Assembly (NCBI RefSeq): GCF_018885265.1
Contig: NZ_CP076538.1
Location: 2,454,001-2,518,000 of the forward strand
Direction of reading: 5' to 3'
From: Amycolatopsis aidingensis
Lineage (GTDB): Bacteria > Actinomycetota > Actinomycetes > Mycobacteriales > Pseudonocardiaceae
Length of the DNA: 64,000 bases
Shown here: positions 48,966-56,795 of the stretch, one piece after another
Position numbering within the stretch: position 1 is the first letter of the stretch
How the letters are laid out: each line of letters opens with the position of its first letter
The notes under the pieces: model-generated
Told to the model about the DNA's origin: nothing
What the model saw: the letters and a program-made list of their open reading frames with translations, nothing else
Databases searched by the model: none
Translations under genes and position numbers: made by a program

Positions 48966-49022
48966 CGGACGTAGTCACAGTGCCGGTGACGCCATCTCGG
49001 CCGCAGCAACGGAGGTGCCCGG

Positions 49023-50648
49023 ATGAGGAACGCGCCCAGCGTGTCCGAGCTCGCCACGAAGGTGACGGAGACGGTCCGCAGCATCGGGGTGATGTGGCAG
49101 GCCGGGCTGGTGCCGTTCCCTCGCCTCGACGAGGGGCTGCGGTCGCTGTACGCGGTCCGCAAGTTCGGTCCGTTCGCCGGGGCGAACCAGATCGCGGCGC
49201 GCAGGGACGCCAGCGCCGTCGGGCTCGTCGACGAGCTGGGCCCGATCACCTTCAAGCAGCTCGACCAGCGGTCCAACGCACTGGCCAGGGCCTGGTCCCA
49301 GCGCGGCCTCGGCCCGGGGACCGTGATCGCGGCGCTGTGCCGGGACCACCGCTGGCTGGTGCTCGCCATGCTTGCGGCAGGCAAGCTCGGCGCCCGCCTG
49401 GTGCTGATGAACACCGGGTTCGCCAAGCCGCAGCTGGCCGATGTCGCCGCCCGCGAGCAGGTGCGCGCGCTGGTGTACGACGAGGAGTTCACCGACCTGC
49501 TGGCGATGGTCGGCGAGGATGTGGGGCGTTACCTTGCCTGGACCGAAGGGGGCGGCGACCACCAGGTCCCGGCGCTGGACGAGCTGATCGTCTCCACCGA
49601 CGACCGCCCGGTGCCCGCGCCGGCCAAGCCCGGTGGGTTCGTGCTGCTGACCAGCGGTACGACCGGGACGCCCAAGGGCGCGCCGCGCCCGCAGACCTCC
49701 CCGCTGCACTCCGCACAGTTCCTCGACCGCGTCCCGTTGCGCGCGGGGGAGCGCACCTATCTCGGCGCGCCGCTGTTCCACGGCACCGGGCTCTCCCAGT
49801 TCATCCTGTCCTTCGCGCTGGGCTCCACCGTGGTCATGCGGCGCAGGTTCGATCCGGAGGAGACCCTGCGCGGGGTGGCCGAGCACCGCTGCACGGCGCT
49901 GGTGCTGGTACCCACGATGCTGCAGCGCATCGTGGACCTCGATCCCGAGGTGCTGGCCAAGTACGACACCTCGGCACTGCGGATCATCTTCGTCGCCGGT
50001 TCGGCGCTGTCTCCCGACCTCGGCAACCGGGCGACGAAGATCTTCGGTGAGGTGGTGCACAACCTCTACGGCTCGACCGAGGTGGCCGTGGCCACGGTGG
50101 CCACCCCGGAGGACTGGCGCAAGGCACCGGGCACCGTCGGCAGGTCGCCGGTGGGTTGCAAGGTGATGCTGTACGACGAGGCAGGCAACCGGATCACCGA
50201 GCCGAACGTGACCGGCAGGGTGTTCGTCGGCAGCGGGCTCAGCTTCGGCGGCTACACCGACGGGCGGAACAAGGAGATCATCGACGGCCTGCTGGCCAGC
50301 GGGGATGTCGGGCACTTCGACGCCGACGGGCTGCTGTTCATCGACGGCAGGGACGACGAGATGATCGTCTCGGGCGGGGAGAACGTGTTCCCGATCGAGG
50401 TGGAGAACCTGCTGGTCGAGCGGGCGGACGTGCTCGAGGCCGCGGTGATCGGCGTGCCGGACGAGGAGTTCGGCCAGCGGCTCAAGGCGTTCGTGGTGCC
50501 CGCCGAGGGGGCCGACCTGGACGCGGACACCGTGCGGGACTACGTGAAGGCCAACCTCGCCCGGTACAAGGTGCCGCGGGAGGTGGAGTTCCTTGCCGAG
50601 CTGCCGCGCAACGCCACCGGCAAGGTGCTGCGGAACAAGCTCACCTGA
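49023..50648 (+). CDS. Acyl-CoA synthetase (AMP-binding, FadD type)
   Basis: 541 aa adenylate-forming enzyme. LLTSGTTGTPKGAPRP near residue 209 is the phosphate loop; YGSTEVAVAT, SGDVGHFDADGLLFIDGRDDEMIVSGGENV, and the C-terminal catalytic lysine in NATGKVLRNKLT are present. It activates a fatty or related acid to acyl-CoA. ATG 49023 follows GGAGG. Single gene, probably under the TACCGT/ACGGTA operator. Convergent with the HTH protein gene eight bases away. Confidence 0.92.
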   Translation: MRNAPSVSELATKVTETVRSIGVMWQAGLVPFPRLDEGLRSLYAVRKFGPFAGANQIAARRDASAVGLVDELGPITFKQLDQRSNALARAWSQRGLGPGTVIAALCRDHRWLVLAMLAAGKLGARLVLMNTGFAKPQLADVAAREQVRALVYDEEFTDLLAMVGEDVGRYLAWTEGGGDHQVPALDELIVSTDDRPVPAPAKPGGFVLLTSGTTGTPKGAPRPQTSPLHSAQFLDRVPLRAGERTYLGAPLFHGTGLSQFILSFALGSTVVMRRRFDPEETLRGVAEHRCTALVLVPTMLQRIVDLDPEVLAKYDTSALRIIFVAGSALSPDLGNRATKIFGEVVHNLYGSTEVAVATVATPEDWRKAPGTVGRSPVGCKVMLYDEAGNRITEPNVTGRVFVGSGLSFGGYTDGRNKEIIDGLLASGDVGHFDADGLLFIDGRDDEMIVSGGENVFPIEVENLLVERADVLEAAVIGVPDEEFGQRLKAFVVPAEGADLDADTVRDYVKANLARYKVPREVEFLAELPRNATGKVLRNKLT

Positions 50649-50656
50649 GCCGACCC

Positions 50657-51598
50657 TCACAGCCAGTCGATACCGAACACGCCAGGGCCGAAATCGAGCG
50701 CCACGGCGTGCACCCCGTTCGTGCCGTCGATGGTGAGTTCCCTGCGGTCCAGCTCACCGCCCGTGGTCGCCTGCTTGTACTGCCAGCAGTTTCGCACCGC
50801 GCAGCCGACGTCGAAACGGATTTCCAGCAGATATTCCCGAATCGGGCTCCTGAATTCCCGGTAATGTGTGTTCTGGCACTCCGGATAGGGTGGCCCATCA
50901 TTGGTGAGTGAATACTCGATCAAATGTGTCTCGCCCCGGTTTATCGGCCGGTCGAACAGCAGTTCCGCGACGGTGAGCCCATGCTTGACATCCACCTCGG
51001 CCCTGCCGACGGTGCAGTTGCGTAATGCGTGCAGCCGCGGCGGGTTGGCCTCCGCGTTGTCCTGGTTGTACACCAGCAGCCAGCGATCCTGCCGGTCGGC
51101 GTTGGCCTGGAAAACACAGCGGGCGGTGACCGCGCGCTGCCCACCGTCGGCTGCGATCTCGCAGCTGTCGTGCAGGCCAACCAGGCTGAGCTTGTGCTGC
51201 TCCTCGAGGGCGTAGGGCGCGCCGACCCGCGCGAGCAGTCGTTGCAGCGCCGCCCTGGGAAAGGTGAGCGTGTCCTCCGGAGGGTGGTGCCGTCCCCTGG
51301 AACGGGTGCCCCGCGGCCGCGGCGGGGACAGCAGGCCCAGCAGCGCACCGGAGGGCAGTTCCAGGATCTCCTCCAGCGCGCTGACCGCCGACAGCGAACT
51401 CTGCCGTTCCGGCTGTCGCTTGCCGGACTGCCAGTAGCTCAGCGCGGTCACGCTGACCGGGACCCCGCGGCGTTGCAACCGGGCCTGAATGCGGTCCAGG
51501 CTGAGCCCGCTCGCGGAAATCGCGGAACGCAATGCGGACGAGAACGATTCACTGGCGGAATCGTTGCCGCCCCGCTCCGCACTGTTCCCCGACCTCAT
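50657..51598 (-). CDS. HTH (XRE-like) regulator with unknown C-terminal domain
   Basis: 313 aa. N-terminal helix-turn-helix, about residues 20-80 (ASGLSLDRIQARLQRRGVPVSVTALSYWQSGKRQPE), then about 200 residues I do not recognise, beta-rich with YRCVFQ/LLVYN-type strands and conserved-looking Cys (CEIAADGG, NCTVGRAEVD, ECQNTHYREFRSPI). ATG 51598 begins the plausible N-terminus; the frame is open to 52033 without coding character. It is divergent from the SDR-to-MFS operon and may control it. Confidence 0.75.
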   Translation of the reverse strand: MRSGNSAERGGNDSASESFSSALRSAISASGLSLDRIQARLQRRGVPVSVTALSYWQSGKRQPERQSSLSAVSALEEILELPSGALLGLLSPPRPRGTRSRGRHHPPEDTLTFPRAALQRLLARVGAPYALEEQHKLSLVGLHDSCEIAADGGQRAVTARCVFQANADRQDRWLLVYNQDNAEANPPRLHALRNCTVGRAEVDVKHGLTVAELLFDRPINRGETHLIEYSLTNDGPPYPECQNTHYREFRSPIREYLLEIRFDVGCAVRNCWQYKQATTGGELDRRELTIDGTNGVHAVALDFGPGVFGIDWL

Positions 51599-51831
51599 GT
51601 TTCCGACCCGCCCGCCCGTTGGCTCGCTGGTAACGATAAGGACAACATTATCAGTGTGCTGTAACGATGCTGTTCCGCTCTCTGGGTCATGTCTCGGCCC
51701 GCCCGGGTCACCGAGATTACTCCTGATGGAGCAGTACTGGTAACTGGGAATCGTTGCCAGGCGGCGCCGGGCACGTTTGCATGGGAACCACGCAACGGAC
51801 TGCGCCGATGTGAGACCACGTTGCCCCCTGG

Positions 51832-51883
51832 AACCGGTGGCCCGGTGCCTGGTATGCCCCCTTGCCAGGCGCCGGGCCACCGG
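51832..51883. repeat. Large inverted repeat upstream of SDR operon
   Basis: CCGGTGGCCCGGTGCCTGG and 51865-51883 are complementary except one position (a G:U wobble in RNA) around a 12-base loop. There is no T run. It lies 38 bases before the SDR start, so it may be a terminator for upstream transcription, an attenuator or an operator. Confidence 0.6.
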
Positions 51884-51887
51884 CTTG

Positions 51888-51905
51888 TTACTTGTGGGTA
51901 AGTAA
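51888..51905. promoter_or_regulatory. TTACTT/AAGTAA operator before SDR operon
   Basis: TTACTTGTGGGTAAGTAA has perfect six-base arms across six bases and ends 15 bases before the SDR start codon, a repressor position. A TetR-type regulator or the divergent HTH protein could bind it. Confidence 0.55.
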
Positions 51906-51920
51906 TGTGAGACTTCAGGC

Positions 51921-52676
51921 ATGACCTTCCGGAAGAACATCGTGATCACGGGGGCCAGCTCCGGCCTCGGCGAGGGTATGGCGTGGCGGTTCGCCGCGCG
52001 GGGCCGCAATCTCGCACTCTGTGCCCGCCGCACCGACCGGCTTGACGAGCTCGCCGCCGAACTACGCGAGCGTTATCCGGGCATTCAGGTCATGACCCGC
52101 AAACTGGACGTGAACGACCACGGCCGGGTGTTCGACGTGTTCCAGGAGTTCTGGGGCGAGTTCGGCACCATCGACCGGGTGATCGTGAACGCCGGGCTTG
52201 GCAAGGGGCAGCCGGTCGGCACCGGGTACTTCGACGCCAACCGGCAGACCATCGAGACCAACCTGGTGGCCGCGCTCGCCCAGTGCGAGGCGGCACTGGA
52301 GATCTTCCGCGAGCAGGAGTCCGGACACCTGGTGGTGGTGTCCTCGTTCAGCGCGGTCCGCGGGCTACCGGGCAATGTCACCGCCTACGCCGCCTCCAAG
52401 GCGGGGGTGTCCGCGCTGGCCGACGGTATCCGGGCGGACACCCTGCGTACCCCGATCAAGGTGACCGTGCTGCAGCCCGGGTACATCGAGTCGGAGATGA
52501 CCGGCCGGTCCCGCAAGACCCCGCTGCTGACCGGTGCGGAACAGGGCCACCGGGCGCTGGTCCAGGCGATCGAGCGGGAGACACCCAAGGCCTACATCCC
52601 GATGCTCCCGTGGGCGCCGCTGAGCGTGGTGATGCGGCTGCTGCCCACCGGGATGCTGCGGAAGTTCACCGGATGA
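51921..52676 (+). CDS. SDR family oxidoreductase
   Basis: 251-aa classical SDR: ITGASSGLGEGMAWRFAARG at the N-terminus, VNAGLG, and S-Y-K triad with VTAYAASKAGVSALADGI. The C-terminus (MLPWAPLSVVMRLLPTGML) is hydrophobic and could attach to the membrane. First gene of a tight operon (SDR, kinase-like, histidine phosphatase-like, SMP-30-like, MFS). Overlaps the next gene by ATGA. Substrate unknown. Confidence 0.88.
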   Translation: MTFRKNIVITGASSGLGEGMAWRFAARGRNLALCARRTDRLDELAAELRERYPGIQVMTRKLDVNDHGRVFDVFQEFWGEFGTIDRVIVNAGLGKGQPVGTGYFDANRQTIETNLVAALAQCEAALEIFREQESGHLVVVSSFSAVRGLPGNVTAYAASKAGVSALADGIRADTLRTPIKVTVLQPGYIESEMTGRSRKTPLLTGAEQGHRALVQAIERETPKAYIPMLPWAPLSVVMRLLPTGMLRKFTG

Positions 52677-53749
52677 GCCCCGCCGAGACCGACCCGACCA
52701 CCGAGGTCCGCGCCGAGGACGGCTTCGACGTGGCGGCCGTGCACGGCTGGCTGCGCACCAGGGTCGAGGGCATCGAGGGCGCGGGCCCGCCCGAGGTGCG
52801 GCAGTTCCCGCGTGGCGCGTCCAACCTGACCTACCTGCTGCGCTACCCGGACCGGGAGCTGATCCTGCGCAGACCGCCGATGGGGGAGAAGGCGGCCTCG
52901 GCGCACGATATGCGGCGGGAGTACCGGGTGCAGGCCGGGCTGCGGCCGGTGTTCCCCTACGTGCCGGAGGTGCTGGCCTTCTGCGACGACCCCGCCGTCC
53001 TCGGGGACGACTTCTACGTGATGGAGCGGCTGGACGGGCTGATCCTGCGCGGTGACCTGCCCGCGGGCATGTCCCTGCGGCCGGCGGCGGCCCGTGACCT
53101 CTCGATCCGGCTGATCGACCGGCTGGTCGAGCTGCACCAGGTGGACGTCACCGCGGCCGGCCTTGCCGACCTCGGCAAGGGCGCAGGCTATGTGCGCAGG
53201 CAGATCGAGGGCTGGAGCGCGCGGTTCGAGCGGGCCCGTACCGAGAACGTACCCGCCTTCGGCGAGGTGATGCGCTGGCTGGCGGACAACCAGCCCGGCG
53301 AGGTGTCGATCTGCCTGATCCACAACGACTTCCGGTTCGACAACGTGGTGCTGGCCGGCCGGGAGGACCTGCGGATCACCGGCATCCTGGACTGGGAGAT
53401 GGCCACGCTCGGTGACCCGCTGATGGAGCTCGGCAGCACCCTGGCGTACTGGGTGCAGGCCGATGACGAGGAGACCTTCCAGCTGAGCAGGCGGCAGCCG
53501 ACCCACCTGCCCGGCATGCTCACCCGCGCCGAGGTCGTCGACCACTACGCCGAGCGCACCGGGCTCGCCGTGCCGAACTGGACGTTCTACGAGGTGTACG
53601 GACTGTTCCGGCTGGCCGTGGTGCTACAGCAGATCTATCACCGCTACCACCACGGGCAGACGCACAACCCGGCGTTCAAGGACTTCTGGATGTTCGTCGG
53701 CTACCTGGAGTCCCGTTGCCTGCGGATCATCCGGGAGGACGGTGCCTGA
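52673..53749 (+). CDS. Aminoglycoside-phosphotransferase-fold protein (ACAD10/FadE36-like)
   Basis: 358 aa kinase-like fold. The catalytic loop HNDFRFDNVVL near residue 216 and metal-binding DWEMATLGDPLMELG near 240 are intact; PRGASNLTYLLRYPDRELILRRPP forms the N-lobe. Related domains in ACAD10/11 and mycobacterial FadE36 act with acyl-CoA dehydrogenases, where phosphorylation of 4-hydroxyacyl groups is known; here no ACAD follows. ATG 52673 overlaps the SDR stop and its own stop overlaps the next start. Confidence 0.88.
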   Translation: MSPAETDPTTEVRAEDGFDVAAVHGWLRTRVEGIEGAGPPEVRQFPRGASNLTYLLRYPDRELILRRPPMGEKAASAHDMRREYRVQAGLRPVFPYVPEVLAFCDDPAVLGDDFYVMERLDGLILRGDLPAGMSLRPAAARDLSIRLIDRLVELHQVDVTAAGLADLGKGAGYVRRQIEGWSARFERARTENVPAFGEVMRWLADNQPGEVSICLIHNDFRFDNVVLAGREDLRITGILDWEMATLGDPLMELGSTLAYWVQADDEETFQLSRRQPTHLPGMLTRAEVVDHYAERTGLAVPNWTFYEVYGLFRLAVVLQQIYHRYHHGQTHNPAFKDFWMFVGYLESRCLRIIREDGA

Positions 53750-54399
53750 TGGGCGCGATCTACCTGATCCGGCACGGGCAGGCCTCCTTCGGTGCGGCGG
53801 ACTACGACGTGCTCTCCGAGCAGGGGACGGTGCAGTCCACCGCGGTGGGCGCCGAGCTGCGCCGCCGGGGCGCCCGGATCGCCGAGGCCCGCTGCGGCTC
53901 GTTGCTGCGCCAGCGCGCCACGGCCGCCGCGGCGCTGGCGGAACTGGGTGGTGACCTTTCCGCCAAGGAGGACCCGAGGTGGAACGAGTACGACCACCTG
54001 GACGTGCTGGCCCAGCACGGCACGCCGGTGCGGCAGCGGGACCCGCGCGAGTTCCAGGCCGCGCTGGACGCCGCGCTGCGCGCGTGGACCAAGGCCGGTA
54101 CGGGCAGCCCCTGCGTGGAGAGCTGGCCCGCGTTCGGCAGCCGGGTCCGTGCCGCCGTGACGGAGCTGGCCGCCGCGCTGGGCAAGGGCGAGCAGGCCGT
54201 GGTGTTCACCTCCGGCGGGGTCATTGCCGCGCTGGCCGCGGACCTGCTCGGCGGCGGTGCCGAGTCCTTCCTCTTCCTCAACCGGGTGACCGCGAACGCG
54301 GGCATCACCAAGTTGGTCGCTGGCCAAAGCGGACTGTCCCTGCTTTCGTTCAATGAGCACGCGCATTTCGAGTCCACATCGTTGCTCAGCTACCGCTAG
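53749..54399 (+). CDS. Histidine phosphatase superfamily protein, second His absent
   Basis: 216 aa. The phosphohistidine motif LIRHGQASFG (H9) is kept at the N-terminus, with SLLRQRATAAA and a loop WNEYDHLDV that carry the proton-donor region. At the C-terminus the usual SHGG is TSGGVIAAL, so the second catalytic histidine is replaced by serine. Activity is therefore uncertain, though some related proteins share this change. Operon partner of the kinase-like protein: one-base stop/start overlap upstream, 11-base gap downstream. Confidence 0.85.
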   Translation: MGAIYLIRHGQASFGAADYDVLSEQGTVQSTAVGAELRRRGARIAEARCGSLLRQRATAAAALAELGGDLSAKEDPRWNEYDHLDVLAQHGTPVRQRDPREFQAALDAALRAWTKAGTGSPCVESWPAFGSRVRAAVTELAAALGKGEQAVVFTSGGVIAALAADLLGGGAESFLFLNRVTANAGITKLVAGQSGLSLLSFNEHAHFESTSLLSYR

Positions 54400-54410
54400 G
54401 AGGCATTCCC

Positions 54411-55331
54411 GTGTCCCTTGCCGGAACCACGGTGATCCCGGTGAACGGTCATGGTCCCGAGGACGTGCTCGTCGATGCGGAGGGTCGGGTCTACACCGGC
54501 CTCGAGGACGGCCGGATCATCCGGATCGCCCAGGAAGGCAGGCGGATCGACACCATCGCGGACACCGGCGGCCGCCCGCTCGGCCTGGAGTTCCTCGGCG
54601 CGGACGAGCTGCTGGTCTGCGACGCCGACCGGGGCCTGCTCGCGGTGACCATCGCCGAGGGCGCGGTGCGGACCCTGGCCACCGAGGGTGCGGGCAGGCG
54701 GCTGCTGGTGTGCAACAACGCCGCGGTGGCAGCCGATGGCACGGTGTACTTCAGCGACTCCTCCACCCGGTTCCCGGTGCGCGAGTGGCGCGCCGACCTG
54801 ATCGAGCAGACCGGGACCGGGCGGCTGCTGCGCCGCACCCCGGACGGCACGATCGACCTGCTGGCCGATGGGTTGCAGTTCGCCAACGGGGTGGCACTCA
54901 TCCCGGACGAGTCCTTCGTGACCGTGGCCGAAAGCGGCGCCTGCCGGCTGCGCAGGGTGTGGCTGACCGGTGAGAAGCAGGGCAGGGTCGAGGTGTTCGC
55001 CGGTGGCCTGCCCGGCTACCCGGACAACACCAGCACCGGCAGCGACGGGCTGATCTGGGTCGCGATGCCCAGCCCCGAGGTCGCCGCGCTTAGCCTGGTG
55101 CGCAGGCTGCCCGCGCCGGTGCGGGCGGCGGTGCGCAGGGCCCCGCTGTGGCTACAGCCCGCGCCCTCGCGCACCATGCGCGCGCTGGGTCTGGACGCCG
55201 ACGGCCGGATCGTGCACGAGCGGTCGGGGGAGGTCGATGGCTTCCACCTGATGACCGGGATCCGGGAGCGGGAGGGCACGCTGTACTTCGGCAGCCTCGA
55301 GGAACGTGCCATCGCTATGCTGCCCTTGTGA
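54411..55331 (+). CDS. SMP-30/strictosidine synthase-like beta-propeller
   Basis: 306 aa, six-bladed beta-propeller of the SMP-30/gluconolactonase and strictosidine-synthase group: GPEDVLVDAEGRVYTGLEDGRI at the N-terminus, FSDSSTRFPVREWRADL, ANGVALIPDESF and SDGLIWVAMPSPEV. Members are mostly metal-dependent lactonases or hydrolases. GTG 54411 follows AGGAGG. Fourth gene of the operon; its stop overlaps the MFS start as GTGA. Substrate unknown. Confidence 0.87.
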   Translation: MSLAGTTVIPVNGHGPEDVLVDAEGRVYTGLEDGRIIRIAQEGRRIDTIADTGGRPLGLEFLGADELLVCDADRGLLAVTIAEGAVRTLATEGAGRRLLVCNNAAVAADGTVYFSDSSTRFPVREWRADLIEQTGTGRLLRRTPDGTIDLLADGLQFANGVALIPDESFVTVAESGACRLRRVWLTGEKQGRVEVFAGGLPGYPDNTSTGSDGLIWVAMPSPEVAALSLVRRLPAPVRAAVRRAPLWLQPAPSRTMRALGLDADGRIVHERSGEVDGFHLMTGIREREGTLYFGSLEERAIAMLPL

Positions 55332-56581
55332 CCACCCCGGCCCGCCGCGCGACGAGCGCGCTCGACGAGCCGACCACCCCGGTGGGCATGGCCTGGACCC
55401 TGCGGCTTTCCGCGGGGGTGCTGGGCTTCTCCATGGCCACGGTCACCCCGATCCAGATCCTGTTGCCGCTGCAGATCGAGCGGATCGACGCGGCGAGCAA
55501 GGAGACGAACCTCGCCGTCGTCACCGCCTGCGCGGCGGTGGTCTCGATCCTGGCCGCGCCGATCGCGGGGGCGTTGTCCGACCGCACCACCTCCCGGCTG
55601 GGCAGGCGCCGCCCGTGGGTGCTCGGCGGGGCGGTGGTCTGCGCCTGCGCGCTGGTGCTGCTGCCTGCGCAGCTCACCGTGCTGGGCGTCGCGCTGTGCT
55701 GGATGACGGCCCAGGGCGCGCAGAACGCGATGTTCGCCGGGCTGACCGCGAGCGTGCCGGACCAGGTGCCGGTGCGGCAGCGCGGCTTCGTGTCCGCCTT
55801 CGCCGGCCTGCCGCTGCCGCTCGGGCTGGTGCTCGGGGTGCTGCTGGTGACCGTGGTGGTGCCCACCAACACCGGTGGCTACCTGCTGCTTGCCGGGCTG
55901 GTACTCGGCCTTGCGCTGCCGTTCGTGCTGGCCTCCCGGGAGCCAAGGCTGCTGCCCGAGCAGCGGCCGAGGTTCGAGCTGCGCCGGTTCGTGCGGGGAT
56001 TCTGGATCAGCCCGCGGCGGCATCCGGACTTCGCCTGGGCGGCGGTGGCGCGGCTGGCCATCCAGCTGGCCAACTCGATCGCTACCCTGTACCTGCTGTA
56101 CTTCCTGCGCGATGTGCTGAAGCTGGACGACCCCGCTGACGGGGTCTTCGTGCTGACCGTGGCGTACACCCTGGGCATCCTGTGCACCAGCGTGCTGGCC
56201 GGGAGGCTGTCCGACCGCAGCGGGCGCAGGAAGATCTACGTGGTGAGCTCCTCGGGGATCATCGCGGTGTCCATGCTGATGCTGGCGGTCTGGCACTCCT
56301 GGCTCGCCGTGGTGCTCGCCGCCGCGGTGCTCGGGCTTGGCTACGGTGTGTACGTGGCGGTGGACAACGCGCTGATCACCCAGGTGCTGCCTGCCGCGAC
56401 CGACCGGGCCAAGGACCTCGGCATCGTGAACCTGGCCAACACGGCCCCGCAGGCCTTCGCCCCGATGATCGCGGGCGGGATCATCGCGCTGGTGGGCAGC
56501 TATCCCGTGCTCTACCTCACGGCGGGCTGCGTGGCCATCGCGGGCGCCTTCCTGATCCTGCCCATCCGCTCCGTCCCCTGA
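55328..56581 (+). CDS. MFS transporter
   Basis: 417 aa with about 12 transmembrane helices. GALSDRTTSRLGRRRPWVLGGA between helices 2 and 3 is close to the sugar:cation (GPH/SLC45) type, and ALITQVLPAATDRAKDLGIVNLANTAPQ lies in the C-terminal half. GTG 55328 overlaps the previous stop. Probably exports or imports the substrate of this operon. Followed by a strong terminator. Confidence 0.88.
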   Translation: MTTPARRATSALDEPTTPVGMAWTLRLSAGVLGFSMATVTPIQILLPLQIERIDAASKETNLAVVTACAAVVSILAAPIAGALSDRTTSRLGRRRPWVLGGAVVCACALVLLPAQLTVLGVALCWMTAQGAQNAMFAGLTASVPDQVPVRQRGFVSAFAGLPLPLGLVLGVLLVTVVVPTNTGGYLLLAGLVLGLALPFVLASREPRLLPEQRPRFELRRFVRGFWISPRRHPDFAWAAVARLAIQLANSIATLYLLYFLRDVLKLDDPADGVFVLTVAYTLGILCTSVLAGRLSDRSGRRKIYVVSSSGIIAVSMLMLAVWHSWLAVVLAAAVLGLGYGVYVAVDNALITQVLPAATDRAKDLGIVNLANTAPQAFAPMIAGGIIALVGSYPVLYLTAGCVAIAGAFLILPIRSVP

Positions 56582-56591
56582 GCCGGAAGGT

Positions 56592-56626
56592 CCCGGTATC
56601 GCCGCACCCCCTGCGGCGATACCGGG
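56592..56626 (+). terminator. Terminator of SDR-to-MFS operon
   Basis: CCCGGTATCGCCGCA, a CCCCC loop, and a perfect 15-bp complementary arm, 10 bases after the MFS stop. No T tract. Confidence 0.85.
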
Positions 56627-56795
56627 CCGTCTGCTACAGCTCCCGGTTGCGTTCGGAGCCGTTCACCCCGTACATCTCCAACCCCCTTGTTCACCGTGGA
56701 AATCGGCCGGGGCCAGTATGCTGCGCCGAACTGGTGAAAACCTTGCACCGGCCTTGCGCTGGCCTTGTTCGCCCCGATGGGCGAGTGCTTCGATC

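Larger units (their letters stand above)
51599..51920. other. Divergent intergenic region with hairpin and operator
   Basis: About 320 bases with no gene. It holds a large inverted repeat (51832-51883) and a TTACTT/AAGTAA operator (51888-51905) just before the SDR operon. The stretch near the HTH gene (51600-51760) is relatively AT-rich and should contain its promoter. Confidence 0.5.
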
